This document shows positions 6,881 through 14,176 of a DNA stretch of 64,000 nucleotides, piece by piece. Location of the stretch: positions 20,100 to 84,099 of the forward strand of contig NZ_JAVRHM010000019.1 in assembly GCF_031846525.1 (NCBI RefSeq), given 5' to 3'. Position 1 is the first letter of the stretch. Every line of letters starts with the position of its first letter. Both the position numbers and the translations under genes were made by a program. A model generated the notes under the pieces. That model was given only the letters and a program-made list of their open reading frames with translations. It did no database searches and was not told the origin of the DNA. The stretch comes from Autumnicola patrickiae. Its GTDB lineage: Bacteria > Bacteroidota > Bacteroidia > Flavobacteriales > Flavobacteriaceae.

Positions 6881-9862
6881 CTAAAACTTCACTTTAAAGC
6901 TTTTGTCCGTAAATCTGGGATCCGGCGCGGTTTCCTGCCGGGAAAGCCATTGCACATTTATAGAAACATAATCCAGTTCCTCGACAACGGTCCCACGGCA
7001 TAGATATATTCCTTTGCTGTACAACGGATATTTTTCTGCGGAAGCCGGAAACTGAACAATATCAAAAATCTCACTGTCCTGGTCGTAGAAAGTTGAAAAG
7101 CACATATACTTCCCATTAGCCGTAGGAGTTTTTTTGGCTACAATTAAATTGCCATAGATCTCTATTTCTTTACCTATATACTGCTGAAGGTTTTTTGCTT
7201 TTACTGAAGGTTTCATAGGATTCTTTAGCAAATCAAAATGACTGGATAAAGGAAACCCCAGTAATTCCATTTGATCATAAGCTTCAATAAGTCGAGAATA
7301 TTCAAATTCCGGAAGGTCAAAATCTTTATGTTCCGGTTTAAACAGAACCGCCTGGCTCGTTTTCCGTTTAGTTTTGCTCAGCTTAAAGTGTGCTTTCCAC
7401 AACAAATGATGCTTATCCAGACCGGTAAATCTAAAAGCATCGATTTTCAGCAAAATACTTAGCTGTTCTATAGAAACAGAAATCCGGTCTATAAAATCAT
7501 CCAAAGATTTAAAATCGCCAAAAAATTGTCGGTTTTCAAGAATTTGCTGAACTGCTTTTGCTTCCAATTCCTTTATATATCCCAGGCCCAGATATATTTC
7601 TTTCCCGTAAATCGTGTTTGGGTGGTCGCTCTTATTAATGCAGGGCGCATGTACAATCCCGCCACATTTTCTTATTTCCTCAATATAAGTTTCTACAGAA
7701 TAGAATCCGCCGCCATTATTTAAAGCAGCGACCATAAACTCCAACGGAAAGTACTTTTTTAAATATAAACTCTGGTAACTCTCAACGGCATAAGAAGCAG
7801 AATGTCCCTTCGGAAAAGCATATCCCGCAAAGGAAGATATCTGTTCCCAAACCTCGTTAATAATGTTTTCACTATAGCCTTTTTCCCTGCAATTGTTTCT
7901 GAAGTTTTGCTCTATAAGCTCAATTTTTCCTTTAGAAGTTTTCTTCCCGCTCATCCCGCGCCGCAGCACATCGGCATCATCAAAACTAAGTCCGGCAAAC
8001 TTGTGCGCGATCTTCATCACATCTTCCTGGTAAACCATAACTCCGTAAGTATCTTCAAGGATTTCCAGCATCACAGGATGTCCCTGTTTGCGCCTTTCGG
8101 GATCTCGGTGCCTCCTAATATATTCCTCCTTCATACCGCCATTGGAAATCCCGGGGCGTATTATCGAACTTGCGGCCACAAGGTTTAGGTAATTATCGGT
8201 TTGCAGTTTTAGGAAAAGTCCGCGCATGGCAGGCGATTCTATATAAAAAACGCCCATACAATCGCCGGTTCTTAACAGTTTGTTAATTTCGGGGTCATTT
8301 TTAAAAACCGAAATATTTTCCATCTCCTCTACTTCCGCATCAGGTTGATTAACCTTAATAATTTCAATAGCATCGGTAATTTTTGAAAGTCCACGTTGGG
8401 CAAGAATATCGAACTTATGAATACCGACTTCTTCAGCAATATTCATATCAATCTGTGTGGTAATAAACCCTTTCGGCGGAAGAAAAGTGCCTGTATAATT
8501 ATAAACCGAATCATTAAGGATTAAAATTCCCCCGGAATGCACACTCAGATAATTCGGAAAACCTTCAATTAAAGCACTATATCGCAACACCAGTGTTTGC
8601 AGTTCATCCAGCTCTTTATACTTAAAATGTCCTGCAGAAAGTTTATCAATTTCTTCTTTTGGCAATCCAAAAACTTTACCGAGTTCCCGCGCCACGGCTC
8701 TTCGCTTAAAGGTCACATAAGTCCCCATTAATGCCGTGTTGCTGTAGGTTTTAAAAATATAGGCAGTGACATCGTTACGATCTTTCCACGAAAAATCAAT
8801 ATCAAAATCGGGCGGGGAATTCCGGCTCTCATTAATAAAACGTTCAAAATATAAATCCAGCTCAATGGGATCTACATTGGTAATTCCAAGTACATAAGCC
8901 ACTACCGAATTTGCACCGCTGCCCCTGCCAATAAAAGGATAATTCCGGGATTTCGCATACTCCACAATATCCAGGTTAATAAGGAAAAATGATACAAAAT
9001 TAAGCTTGATAATCGAGGAAAGTTCCCGCTCCACACGATCAAAAACATCCTTATTTGCATTGGGATAACGGCTGGGAAGGCGCTCGTAACATAACCTTTT
9101 CAGTTTCTCTTCATCCTCCTCCTTACTCGTCCCTGCCAGCAGCAAATTCCGGTTTTGTCCTTTCCCGAACTCAAAATCTACCTTGCAGCTTTGCATCAGC
9201 TTCTCCGTATTTTTCAGAATATGAGGGAAATTCTGAAAATGGGCAGTTAATTTTTCCTGCGGCAGCATTCGATCTGCAAACGATCCCTGCTCCCGCTCCG
9301 GAAGTTTGCTAAGTAATGTGTTATTGTCTATCGCCCGCAACAATCTATGCGCGTTGAAATCTCTTTTACTTCGGAAGCTCACGCTTTGCAAAAACACGAG
9401 CTTATCTTCTAAATGACGGTAGGTCCAAAATGGCAATTTTCGAAGGTCTGCTATAGAAATGCCTATAAATTCATTTTCTCTGAAGTCTTTCTTCTTCCGT
9501 TGCGCAACTTTTTCAAAAGGGTAAATGATGTAGCAATCCTGAAGAGCCGGTGCATCTGGCTCAAAAGCTCTTTCAGCATGTAAATAAGCAGAAAGATGCT
9601 CGTTTAATTTCCTAAATCCGGAATTATTTTTAGCAATTCCCACATATTGCTGATCTACGCCATTTCGGAAATCAATTCCTACGAGCGGATCAATTCCGTA
9701 GTCTTTTTTCGCAATTTTAATAAATTCAAGACAGGCAGAAGTATTGTTGATATCGGTAAGTGCCAGGCTTTCAACGCCATTACTTTGCGCCAGTTCACAC
9801 AGCGCCTGTACGGGAAAAGTCCCGTAACGTAAAGAATAATATGTGTGGCAGTTTAAATACAA
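6881..9862 (-). CDS. Second DnaE-type DNA polymerase III alpha subunit (ImuC/DnaE2-like)
   Basis: At 993 residues this C-family polymerase is shorter than the replicative DnaE (usually above 1150), and resembles the error-prone DnaE2/ImuC group used in translesion synthesis. Polymerase motifs are intact: PPDFDIDFSW near residue 352 supplies two catalytic Asp, and KFDILAQRGL near 484 the third; GRGSGANSVVAYVLGIT and HSGGILI are typical. The tandem HhH region and a C-terminal OB fold (about residues 880-975) are present. The N-terminal PHP domain looks catalytically dead: the usual HxH reads NCH in MYLNCHTYYSLRYG, and the TDH motif reads LTDINN. No imuB or imuA gene is next to it in the window. 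Start ATG is 10 bases from the hemW stop, so hemW and this gene probably share a transcript. Confidence 0.85.
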   Translation of the reverse strand: MYLNCHTYYSLRYGTFPVQALCELAQSNGVESLALTDINNTSACLEFIKIAKKDYGIDPLVGIDFRNGVDQQYVGIAKNNSGFRKLNEHLSAYLHAERAFEPDAPALQDCYIIYPFEKVAQRKKKDFRENEFIGISIADLRKLPFWTYRHLEDKLVFLQSVSFRSKRDFNAHRLLRAIDNNTLLSKLPEREQGSFADRMLPQEKLTAHFQNFPHILKNTEKLMQSCKVDFEFGKGQNRNLLLAGTSKEEDEEKLKRLCYERLPSRYPNANKDVFDRVERELSSIIKLNFVSFFLINLDIVEYAKSRNYPFIGRGSGANSVVAYVLGITNVDPIELDLYFERFINESRNSPPDFDIDFSWKDRNDVTAYIFKTYSNTALMGTYVTFKRRAVARELGKVFGLPKEEIDKLSAGHFKYKELDELQTLVLRYSALIEGFPNYLSVHSGGILILNDSVYNYTGTFLPPKGFITTQIDMNIAEEVGIHKFDILAQRGLSKITDAIEIIKVNQPDAEVEEMENISVFKNDPEINKLLRTGDCMGVFYIESPAMRGLFLKLQTDNYLNLVAASSIIRPGISNGGMKEEYIRRHRDPERRKQGHPVMLEILEDTYGVMVYQEDVMKIAHKFAGLSFDDADVLRRGMSGKKTSKGKIELIEQNFRNNCREKGYSENIINEVWEQISSFAGYAFPKGHSASYAVESYQSLYLKKYFPLEFMVAALNNGGGFYSVETYIEEIRKCGGIVHAPCINKSDHPNTIYGKEIYLGLGYIKELEAKAVQQILENRQFFGDFKSLDDFIDRISVSIEQLSILLKIDAFRFTGLDKHHLLWKAHFKLSKTKRKTSQAVLFKPEHKDFDLPEFEYSRLIEAYDQMELLGFPLSSHFDLLKNPMKPSVKAKNLQQYIGKEIEIYGNLIVAKKTPTANGKYMCFSTFYDQDSEIFDIVQFPASAEKYPLYSKGIYLCRGTVVEELDYVSINVQWLSRQETAPDPRFTDKSFKVKF
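9421..9448 (+). repeat. Palindromic repeat, coding copy in the second polymerase gene
   Basis: Exact core AAAATGGCAATTTTCG at 9427-9442, flanked by AGGTCC on the left and AAGGTC on the right. It is read on the coding strand as DLRKLPFW. Confidence 0.6.
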
Positions 9863-9872
9863 CTCCTAATTA

Positions 9873-11066
9873 TTATTCCAGATAAAACAAATCTGAAGCA
9901 ATGCCGTCACTCAAAAATTTGCCTTTAGAAGTGACATGCAGCACCTGATTTTTATTCTTAATCAGTTCCTTTTCTAAAAGAACATCGGCATTCTTAAGAA
10001 GGTGATCTCTATATTTTACACCAAAAACTGCTTCAACTTCAGCGATATCCACTCCATATTGCGTTCGCAGTCGTGTCATCACATATTCATTATATTTATC
10101 AGTGGTCGTTAGCTCTTCGGTTTCTATAGGAAGTTCATTTTTTTCCAGTGCTTTTATGTAAAGCGAATTGTTGCTCACATTCCATTTTCTAAAGTTTCCG
10201 TCATACGAATGCGCTGAAGGTCCAATTCCCAGGTAAGATTTCCCAAGCCAGTATGCGGTGTTATTCTGAGAGAAATAGCCCTCTTTTCCAAAGTTCGAAA
10301 ATTCATAATGCCGAAAATTGGCATTTTTAAGTATGCGCACCATAATCTCAAAATGGGCCTTCGCAACCTCATCGTCTACAGGTTTTATTTTTCCTTTTTC
10401 AATATATTTATGCAGCGCGGTATTTGGTTCTACCGTAAGCGCATAGCTGGAAATATGCGGCACCCCAAGATCCAGGGCAATTTGCAGATTTTGTTGCCAT
10501 CTTTCTGCACTCATATCCGGAATTCCGTAAATTAAATCTATAGAAATATTATCGAAATATTTTGTCGCCAGCTGGATACTTTCCAGGGCCTCTTTAGCAT
10601 TATGCGCGCGGTTCATCAGTTTTAGATCTTCTTCAAAAAATGACTGCACCCCAATACTGAGCCGGTTAATTTTTGAAGCTTTCAGCATTTTCAATTTTTC
10701 TTCGGAAAGATCGTCTGGATTGGCTTCGAGAGTGATTTCAGGATTTTCAGCAACCTGATAATTAGCAAAAATCGCAGTAAATATTTGCTGAAGTTCTTCC
10801 GAAGTCAATAAACTCGGAGTCCCGCCGCCAAAATAAATCGTCCTGATTTCCTTCTCCGGAAGTTCATTTTTCCGAAGCTCCAGTTCCCAGCAAAGCATAT
10901 CCACCAGCTGATCTTTCTTCTTCATAGAAGTCGAAAAATGAAAATCACAGTAGTGACAGGCCTGCTTACAAAAAGGAATATGGATATAAATCCCAAAGCC
11001 CCTCCCAACCTCCCCGGAGGGGAGGAGTTTATCATCGATATTTTTATAATTGGAAGCAATTTTCAT
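9873..11066 (-). CDS. hemW: Radical SAM heme chaperone HemW
   Basis: HemW (formerly called coproporphyrinogen III oxidase-like) is a radical SAM protein thought to deliver heme to respiratory enzymes; it lacks the residues of true HemN. The Fe-S motif CxxxCxxC is C33, C37 and C40 in PFCKQACHYC, followed by the SAM-binding FGGGTPS and the HemN C-terminal domain. Length 397 fits. The N-terminus is odd: family members usually start a few residues before GIYIHIPFC, but here MKIASNYKNIDDKLLPSGEVGRGF precedes it, and the part LLPSGEVGRGF is encoded by a GC-rich palindromic repeat (10995-11027) read in frame. The ATG at 11064-11066 is the only good start. The gene lies between ruvC and the second polymerase gene, all on the minus strand. 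Confidence 0.9.
   Translation of the reverse strand: MKIASNYKNIDDKLLPSGEVGRGFGIYIHIPFCKQACHYCDFHFSTSMKKKDQLVDMLCWELELRKNELPEKEIRTIYFGGGTPSLLTSEELQQIFTAIFANYQVAENPEITLEANPDDLSEEKLKMLKASKINRLSIGVQSFFEEDLKLMNRAHNAKEALESIQLATKYFDNISIDLIYGIPDMSAERWQQNLQIALDLGVPHISSYALTVEPNTALHKYIEKGKIKPVDDEVAKAHFEIMVRILKNANFRHYEFSNFGKEGYFSQNNTAYWLGKSYLGIGPSAHSYDGNFRKWNVSNNSLYIKALEKNELPIETEELTTTDKYNEYVMTRLRTQYGVDIAEVEAVFGVKYRDHLLKNADVLLEKELIKNKNQVLHVTSKGKFLSDGIASDLFYLE
10309..10330. repeat. Variant of the palindromic repeat inside hemW
   Basis: TGCCGAAAATTGGCATTTTTAA; in reverse complement AAAAATGCCAATTTTCGGCA, close to the dispersed family but with GCC for GGC. Read in frame as LKNANFRHYE. Confidence 0.4.
10995..11027. 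repeat. GC-rich palindromic repeat, read in frame by hemW
   Basis: AAAGCCCCTCCCAACC followed by the palindrome CCTCCCC-GGA-GGGGAGG (11009-11025). This type of GC-rich palindrome stands out in an AT-rich genome, and I recall near-identical strings in many Bacteroidota genomes. On the hemW strand it encodes PSGEVGRG. Confidence 0.6.
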
Positions 11067-11079
11067 GAAAATTCTTTCT

Positions 11080-11120
11080 AGTTCCCAAGAGCTATTCCCC
11101 CTTCGGGGGCCAGAGGGCTT
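11080..11120. repeat. Second GC-rich palindromic repeat upstream of hemW
   Basis: Runs from AGTTCCCAAGAGCTATT through the hairpin CCCCC-TTC-GGGGG (11097-11109) to CCAGAGGGCTT. It lies in the short gap between ruvC and hemW and may fold in the mRNA leader of hemW. Confidence 0.55.
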
Positions 11121-11128
11121 TTATTCTA

Positions 11129-11187
11129 TTTTGAAAATGATTTTACATTTTCAAATTTTCAAATTGGCACATTTTCAAATTATTTTA
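11129..11187. repeat. TTTGAAAATTTG-type repeat cluster at the end of ruvC
   Basis: Several short copies of CATTTTCAAATT and its reverse TTTGAAAATG are packed in about 60 bases. The ruvC stop codon (11180-11182) falls inside the cluster, so the repeat has grown up to, or replaced, the 3' end of the gene. Confidence 0.5.
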
Positions 11188-11731
11188 CCTTCCCCGGATT
11201 TTGTTTTACAAACGCAGCCCAGCCGGTGTAGCTTTTTCCGCCCACAACTTTGCCGGAATTGTAAAAATGGCAAACCGCAGCTGCTAGCCCGTCGGTTGAG
11301 TCGAGATTTTTTGGTAAAGTTTTCAGGTTAAGCAAACTTTGGAGCATTTTCGCAACCTGCTCTTTGCTGGCGTTTCCGTTGCCGGTAATAGCCATTTTTA
11401 TTTTCTTCGGAAGGTATTCTGTAATCGGGATTTGCCTGGAAAGTCCTGCTGCCATTGCCACTCCTTGTGCACGACCAAGTTTGAGCATAGACTGCACATT
11501 TTTTCCGAAGAACGGTGCTTCAATCGCAATTTCATCAGGATGAAAGGTGTCGATAAGTTCTATTGTACGCTCAAAAATCAATTTCAGTTTAACGTAGGGA
11601 TCATCGTATTTTTGAAGCTGAAGCTCATTCAACTGCAAAAACTGCATTTTTTTATCTTCCACTTTTATGAGTCCGAAACCCATAATTGTCGTTCCAGGAT
11701 CTATACCTAAAATAATTCTTTCGCTCTTCAA
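11180..11731 (-). CDS. ruvC: Holliday junction endonuclease RuvC
   Basis: RuvC cuts Holliday junctions during recombination repair, acting with RuvAB. All four acidic active-site residues are in place: D11 in ILGIDPGTT, E71 in IAIEAPFFG, and D144 and D147 in NLDSTDGLAAAVCH. Length 183 is normal. The last residues, SYTGWAAFVKQNPGKVK, run into a short AT-rich repeat cluster. The ATG start at 11731 gives a standard N-terminus. Upstream, 114 bases separate it from the divergent glycosyltransferase gene; a degenerate copy of the dispersed palindrome (AAAATTGCAGTTTTCGG) is in this gap. hemW follows downstream on the same strand after two GC-rich repeats. Confidence 0.94.
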   Translation of the reverse strand: MKSERIILGIDPGTTIMGFGLIKVEDKKMQFLQLNELQLQKYDDPYVKLKLIFERTIELIDTFHPDEIAIEAPFFGKNVQSMLKLGRAQGVAMAAGLSRQIPITEYLPKKIKMAITGNGNASKEQVAKMLQSLLNLKTLPKNLDSTDGLAAAVCHFYNSGKVVGGKSYTGWAAFVKQNPGKVK

Positions 11732-11845
11732 AATTGCAGTTTTCGGGGTGAGGCTGTGGGAAAATATGTATTTTCGAACAGCCTCACAAAGCTAAGGAAT
11801 TCTGTTTTGTTACTCTCATTTTTAAACCAGCATTAAAATTGCCAA

Positions 11846-12979
11846 ATGGTGCTAAGTATCTTCATTTTTATCGCAGTTTGTTACCTGGTTTTGATAATTA
11901 CGCTGATTTATGGCTGGAATCAGGTTCCTGAGTTTAAAACTGAACATTTTGAGCCGAAAATTGGCTTTTCTATTATAGTTCCCTTCAGAAATGAAGCTGA
12001 AAACCTTCCGGATTTACTAAAATCCCTCTCAAAACTGGAATATCCGGCTTCTCAGTTTGAAATTTTGCTTATTAATGATGCTTCTGAAGATAATTCGGTA
12101 AAAATTTGTTCAGAATTTCAGCTTGAACATCAAAATCTCAAAATCAACATTCTGGACAACGAATTATTGTCCGGATCACCAAAAAAAGACGCTTTAAAGC
12201 GGGGTATCGAAAATGGCAATTATCGACATATAGTAACCACAGACGCCGATTGTATTGTGCCTGAACTCTGGCTACAGACCTTTAACGATTTTATCCTGAA
12301 ATCTAATGCCGACATGATCTGCGCACCGGTTCGTTATCGGGATTCTGAGAGAAAAAAGTTGTTTCAGAAGTTTGAAGAGCTGGATTTTATGAGCCTGCAG
12401 GCCACCACTGTTGGCGCATTTGGGATGGAGCAGCCTTTTATGTGCAACGGAGCGAATTTATGTTATAAAAAGGAGGCTTTTTTAGCCGCGGAAGGTTTTT
12501 CCGGTAACGAAAAAATCGCCAGCGGCGATGATGTCTTTTTACTTCAGAAATTTCAGGATAAAGGATTAAAAGTTGAATTTTTGAAATCTGAAAATTCAAT
12601 TGTAGCAACAAAACCTCAGCAGACATTGGCTCAGCTTGTATCGCAGCGGGTGCGATGGGCCGCAAAAGCCCCTGCCTATACATCTACATTTTCGAAGTTT
12701 GCCGGGCTCAGTGTACTGCTAATGAATGTTTCGCTGATTCTAGCAGCATTTTTGGTGCTTTTTGAACAACTTCCGGAACAGCCAATCCTGGTAATTTTCC
12801 TGCTAAAATTTAACGCCGACTTTATCCTGATTTACTCGGCAGCAAAATTCTTTAAAAAAGAACTCCTGATGCGAAATTACTTTTGGTGCAGTATTGTTTA
12901 TCCTTTCTTTTCTGGGTTTGTAGCCGTAAAATCACTGTTTTCAAGATTTGAGTGGAAAGGGAGAAGGTTTAAGAGTTGA
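11846..12979 (+). CDS. Membrane-bound family 2 glycosyltransferase
   Basis: This 377-residue processive-type GT2 enzyme probably transfers a sugar to a lipid or polysaccharide acceptor at the inner membrane. An N-terminal helix (about residues 3-22) is followed by a GT-A domain: SIIVPFRNEAENLP, the D-containing LLINDASEDNS, and the metal-binding TTDADC near residue 132. A QRVRW motif near 266 is the QxxRW signature of processive enzymes, and two or three C-terminal membrane helices follow (about 280-365). A copy of the dispersed palindrome lies in frame at 12206-12230, read as IENGNYRHI just before the DxD. No glycan cluster surrounds it, so substrate is unknown. ATG at 11846 precedes a typical membrane start. 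Confidence 0.88.
   Translation: MVLSIFIFIAVCYLVLIITLIYGWNQVPEFKTEHFEPKIGFSIIVPFRNEAENLPDLLKSLSKLEYPASQFEILLINDASEDNSVKICSEFQLEHQNLKINILDNELLSGSPKKDALKRGIENGNYRHIVTTDADCIVPELWLQTFNDFILKSNADMICAPVRYRDSERKKLFQKFEELDFMSLQATTVGAFGMEQPFMCNGANLCYKKEAFLAAEGFSGNEKIASGDDVFLLQKFQDKGLKVEFLKSENSIVATKPQQTLAQLVSQRVRWAAKAPAYTSTFSKFAGLSVLLMNVSLILAAFLVLFEQLPEQPILVIFLLKFNADFILIYSAAKFFKKELLMRNYFWCSIVYPFFSGFVAVKSLFSRFEWKGRRFKS
12206..12230 (+). repeat. Palindromic repeat, coding copy in the glycosyltransferase gene
   Basis: ATCGAAAATGGCAATTATCGA followed by CATA; exact core at 12210-12225. It encodes the strand leading into the TDAD motif. Confidence 0.6.
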
Positions 12980-13008
12980 ATGGCGTACTTTAATCGTGTT
13001 ACCACCGA

Positions 13009-13115
13009 CATTGCGAGTGAAGTGCAACGGAGCGAAGCAATCTGTTGTGGCGGAACATGTTTTCATATTTGGAGTGTGTCTCATGAGATTGCTTCGGCCT
13101 TTAAGCCTAGCAATG
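13009..13115. repeat. MITE-like imperfect inverted repeat
   Basis: The left arm has CATTGC, a variable stretch, then CGAAGCAATCT; the right arm, in reverse complement, has CATTGC, a variable stretch and CGAAGCAATCTC. The whole 107-base unit can fold on itself and has no coding capacity. Similar ATTGCGAG...GCGAAGCAATC palindromes are familiar from many bacterial genomes including Bacteroidota. It sits between the glycosyltransferase and YciI genes. Confidence 0.65.
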
Positions 13116-13175
13116 CCGAATTCAGCTCTCACTCATAAAATAATTATCGTATTTTAGTTTCAGAATAAAACAGCT

Positions 13176-13460
13176 ATGAATTATTACATCCTGAAATATC
13201 AACTTGAGGAAATCTACCTGGAAGACCGCGGAAAATATCGTACAGAGCATTTAAACCTGGCAAAGGAAACTGCCCAAACCGGAACGCTAGTTCTGGCCGG
13301 AGCCATGGATGATCCCGCAGATGAAGCACTGCTGATTTTTAAGGCCCCTGATGAGGCAGCGGCAAAAACTTTCGCCGAAAAAGATCCTTACGTGAAAAAC
13401 GGACTTGTAAAAAAATGGAGCGTGAGAAAATGGAATGTGGCAGTGGGAGATACACACTAG
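13176..13460 (+). CDS. YciI family protein
   Basis: A 94-residue soluble protein of the YciI-like (ferredoxin-fold, dimeric alpha/beta barrel) family. It starts MNYYILKYQLEEIYLEDR and contains the conserved His in RTEHLNLAKE and the Asp-rich GAMDDPADEALLIFKAP segment; FAEKDPYVKNGLVKKWSVRKW is the typical last helix and strand. The family's general function is not established, though some members are small dehydrochlorinase-like or stress-linked enzymes. It stands alone after the MITE-like repeat and before a GC-rich palindrome. ATG at 13176 gives a full-length domain. Confidence 0.88.
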   Translation: MNYYILKYQLEEIYLEDRGKYRTEHLNLAKETAQTGTLVLAGAMDDPADEALLIFKAPDEAAAKTFAEKDPYVKNGLVKKWSVRKWNVAVGDTH

Positions 13461-13468
13461 CTAATTTC

Positions 13469-13515
13469 CACCCCGTCCTACGGACACCCCTCCGGCGGAG
13501 GGGAATAAATTTCCG
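13469..13515. repeat. GC-rich double-hairpin repeat between convergent genes
   Basis: Contains the hairpin GTCC-TAC-GGAC (13475-13485) and the perfect palindrome CCCCTCCG-G-CGGAGGGG (13487-13503). It lies between the ends of the YciI gene and the convergent lipoprotein gene, so it may also stop transcription. I recall this kind of sequence as a common Bacteroidota repeat. Confidence 0.6.
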
Positions 13516-13526
13516 TTTTCAATTCT

Positions 13527-14006
13527 CTACTCTGCTTTAATTAAAACCGGCATTCGAAACACTGTAGAGACCGGAATACCACGCTTGCTGGCAGGATAAA
13601 TTTTTGGCAGGGAATCTATGCTCTGGTAAAGCCATTCCTCGATTTTTGGTAACTGATTGGTTAAAGTGGTGTCTATGGATACAATCGAATCGATTTTTGG
13701 ACGACCCTGTTTGTTTATCTCGAGGTATAAATACAGGGTATCGTCAATACTTTCGGTCACTACCGGCTGTTGTTTAGCGAGGTAAGCATAGATATTTTCT
13801 GCTACTTTACTCTCAAAACAATTTTTCGCCTGTGCCAGTTCTGTTTCCTGTTGGCAATCTTCAAAAGCAGGATATTCGTCAACTTCTTTCCAGTTTAGCA
13901 TTTTGCTTTCCTGGTCTAAAACCTCTTCCGAAGAAATTTTTTTGGTTTCGAAATTACAGGAAGTTAAAATAAGCAAACTTGAAAGTAGCAGTAAAGTTCT
14001 TTTCAT
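13527..14006 (-). CDS. Lipoprotein with a TonB-C-like C-terminal domain
   Basis: The start is set at the internal ATG (14004-14006), nine codons inside the longest frame, because MKRTLLLLSSLLILTSC from there is a clean lipoprotein leader with Cys as the lipidation site. The mature protein is about 140 residues. Its C-terminal half (LYLEINKQGRPKIDSIVSID ... EWLYQSIDSLPKIYPASKRGIPVSTVFRMPVLI) has the same order of strands and the RGxPV...PV ending as the TonB C-terminal domain of the neighbouring M56 protein, and both share a xxPAFxxC-x4-11-C segment (YPAFEDCQQETELAQAKNC here). It is probably an envelope partner or relative of that sensor. 170 bases separate it from the M56 gene. Confidence 0.7.
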   Translation of the reverse strand: MKRTLLLLSSLLILTSCNFETKKISSEEVLDQESKMLNWKEVDEYPAFEDCQQETELAQAKNCFESKVAENIYAYLAKQQPVVTESIDDTLYLYLEINKQGRPKIDSIVSIDTTLTNQLPKIEEWLYQSIDSLPKIYPASKRGIPVSTVFRMPVLIKAE

Positions 14007-14176
14007 TACCAATTGGCGATTGACTTTAAGCAAAAGTAATGAAAATGAGGAGAATCTAAAGGGAAGAAAATCGGCTTCTTTCTCTCTTGTTTTTAGCAGT
14101 CAAAAATCTTTTAAACAGCAAGAACCGAAGTGTAATACTCCGGCTCTACAGGCTGCAAAAAATTAAGTAAAAAAAA

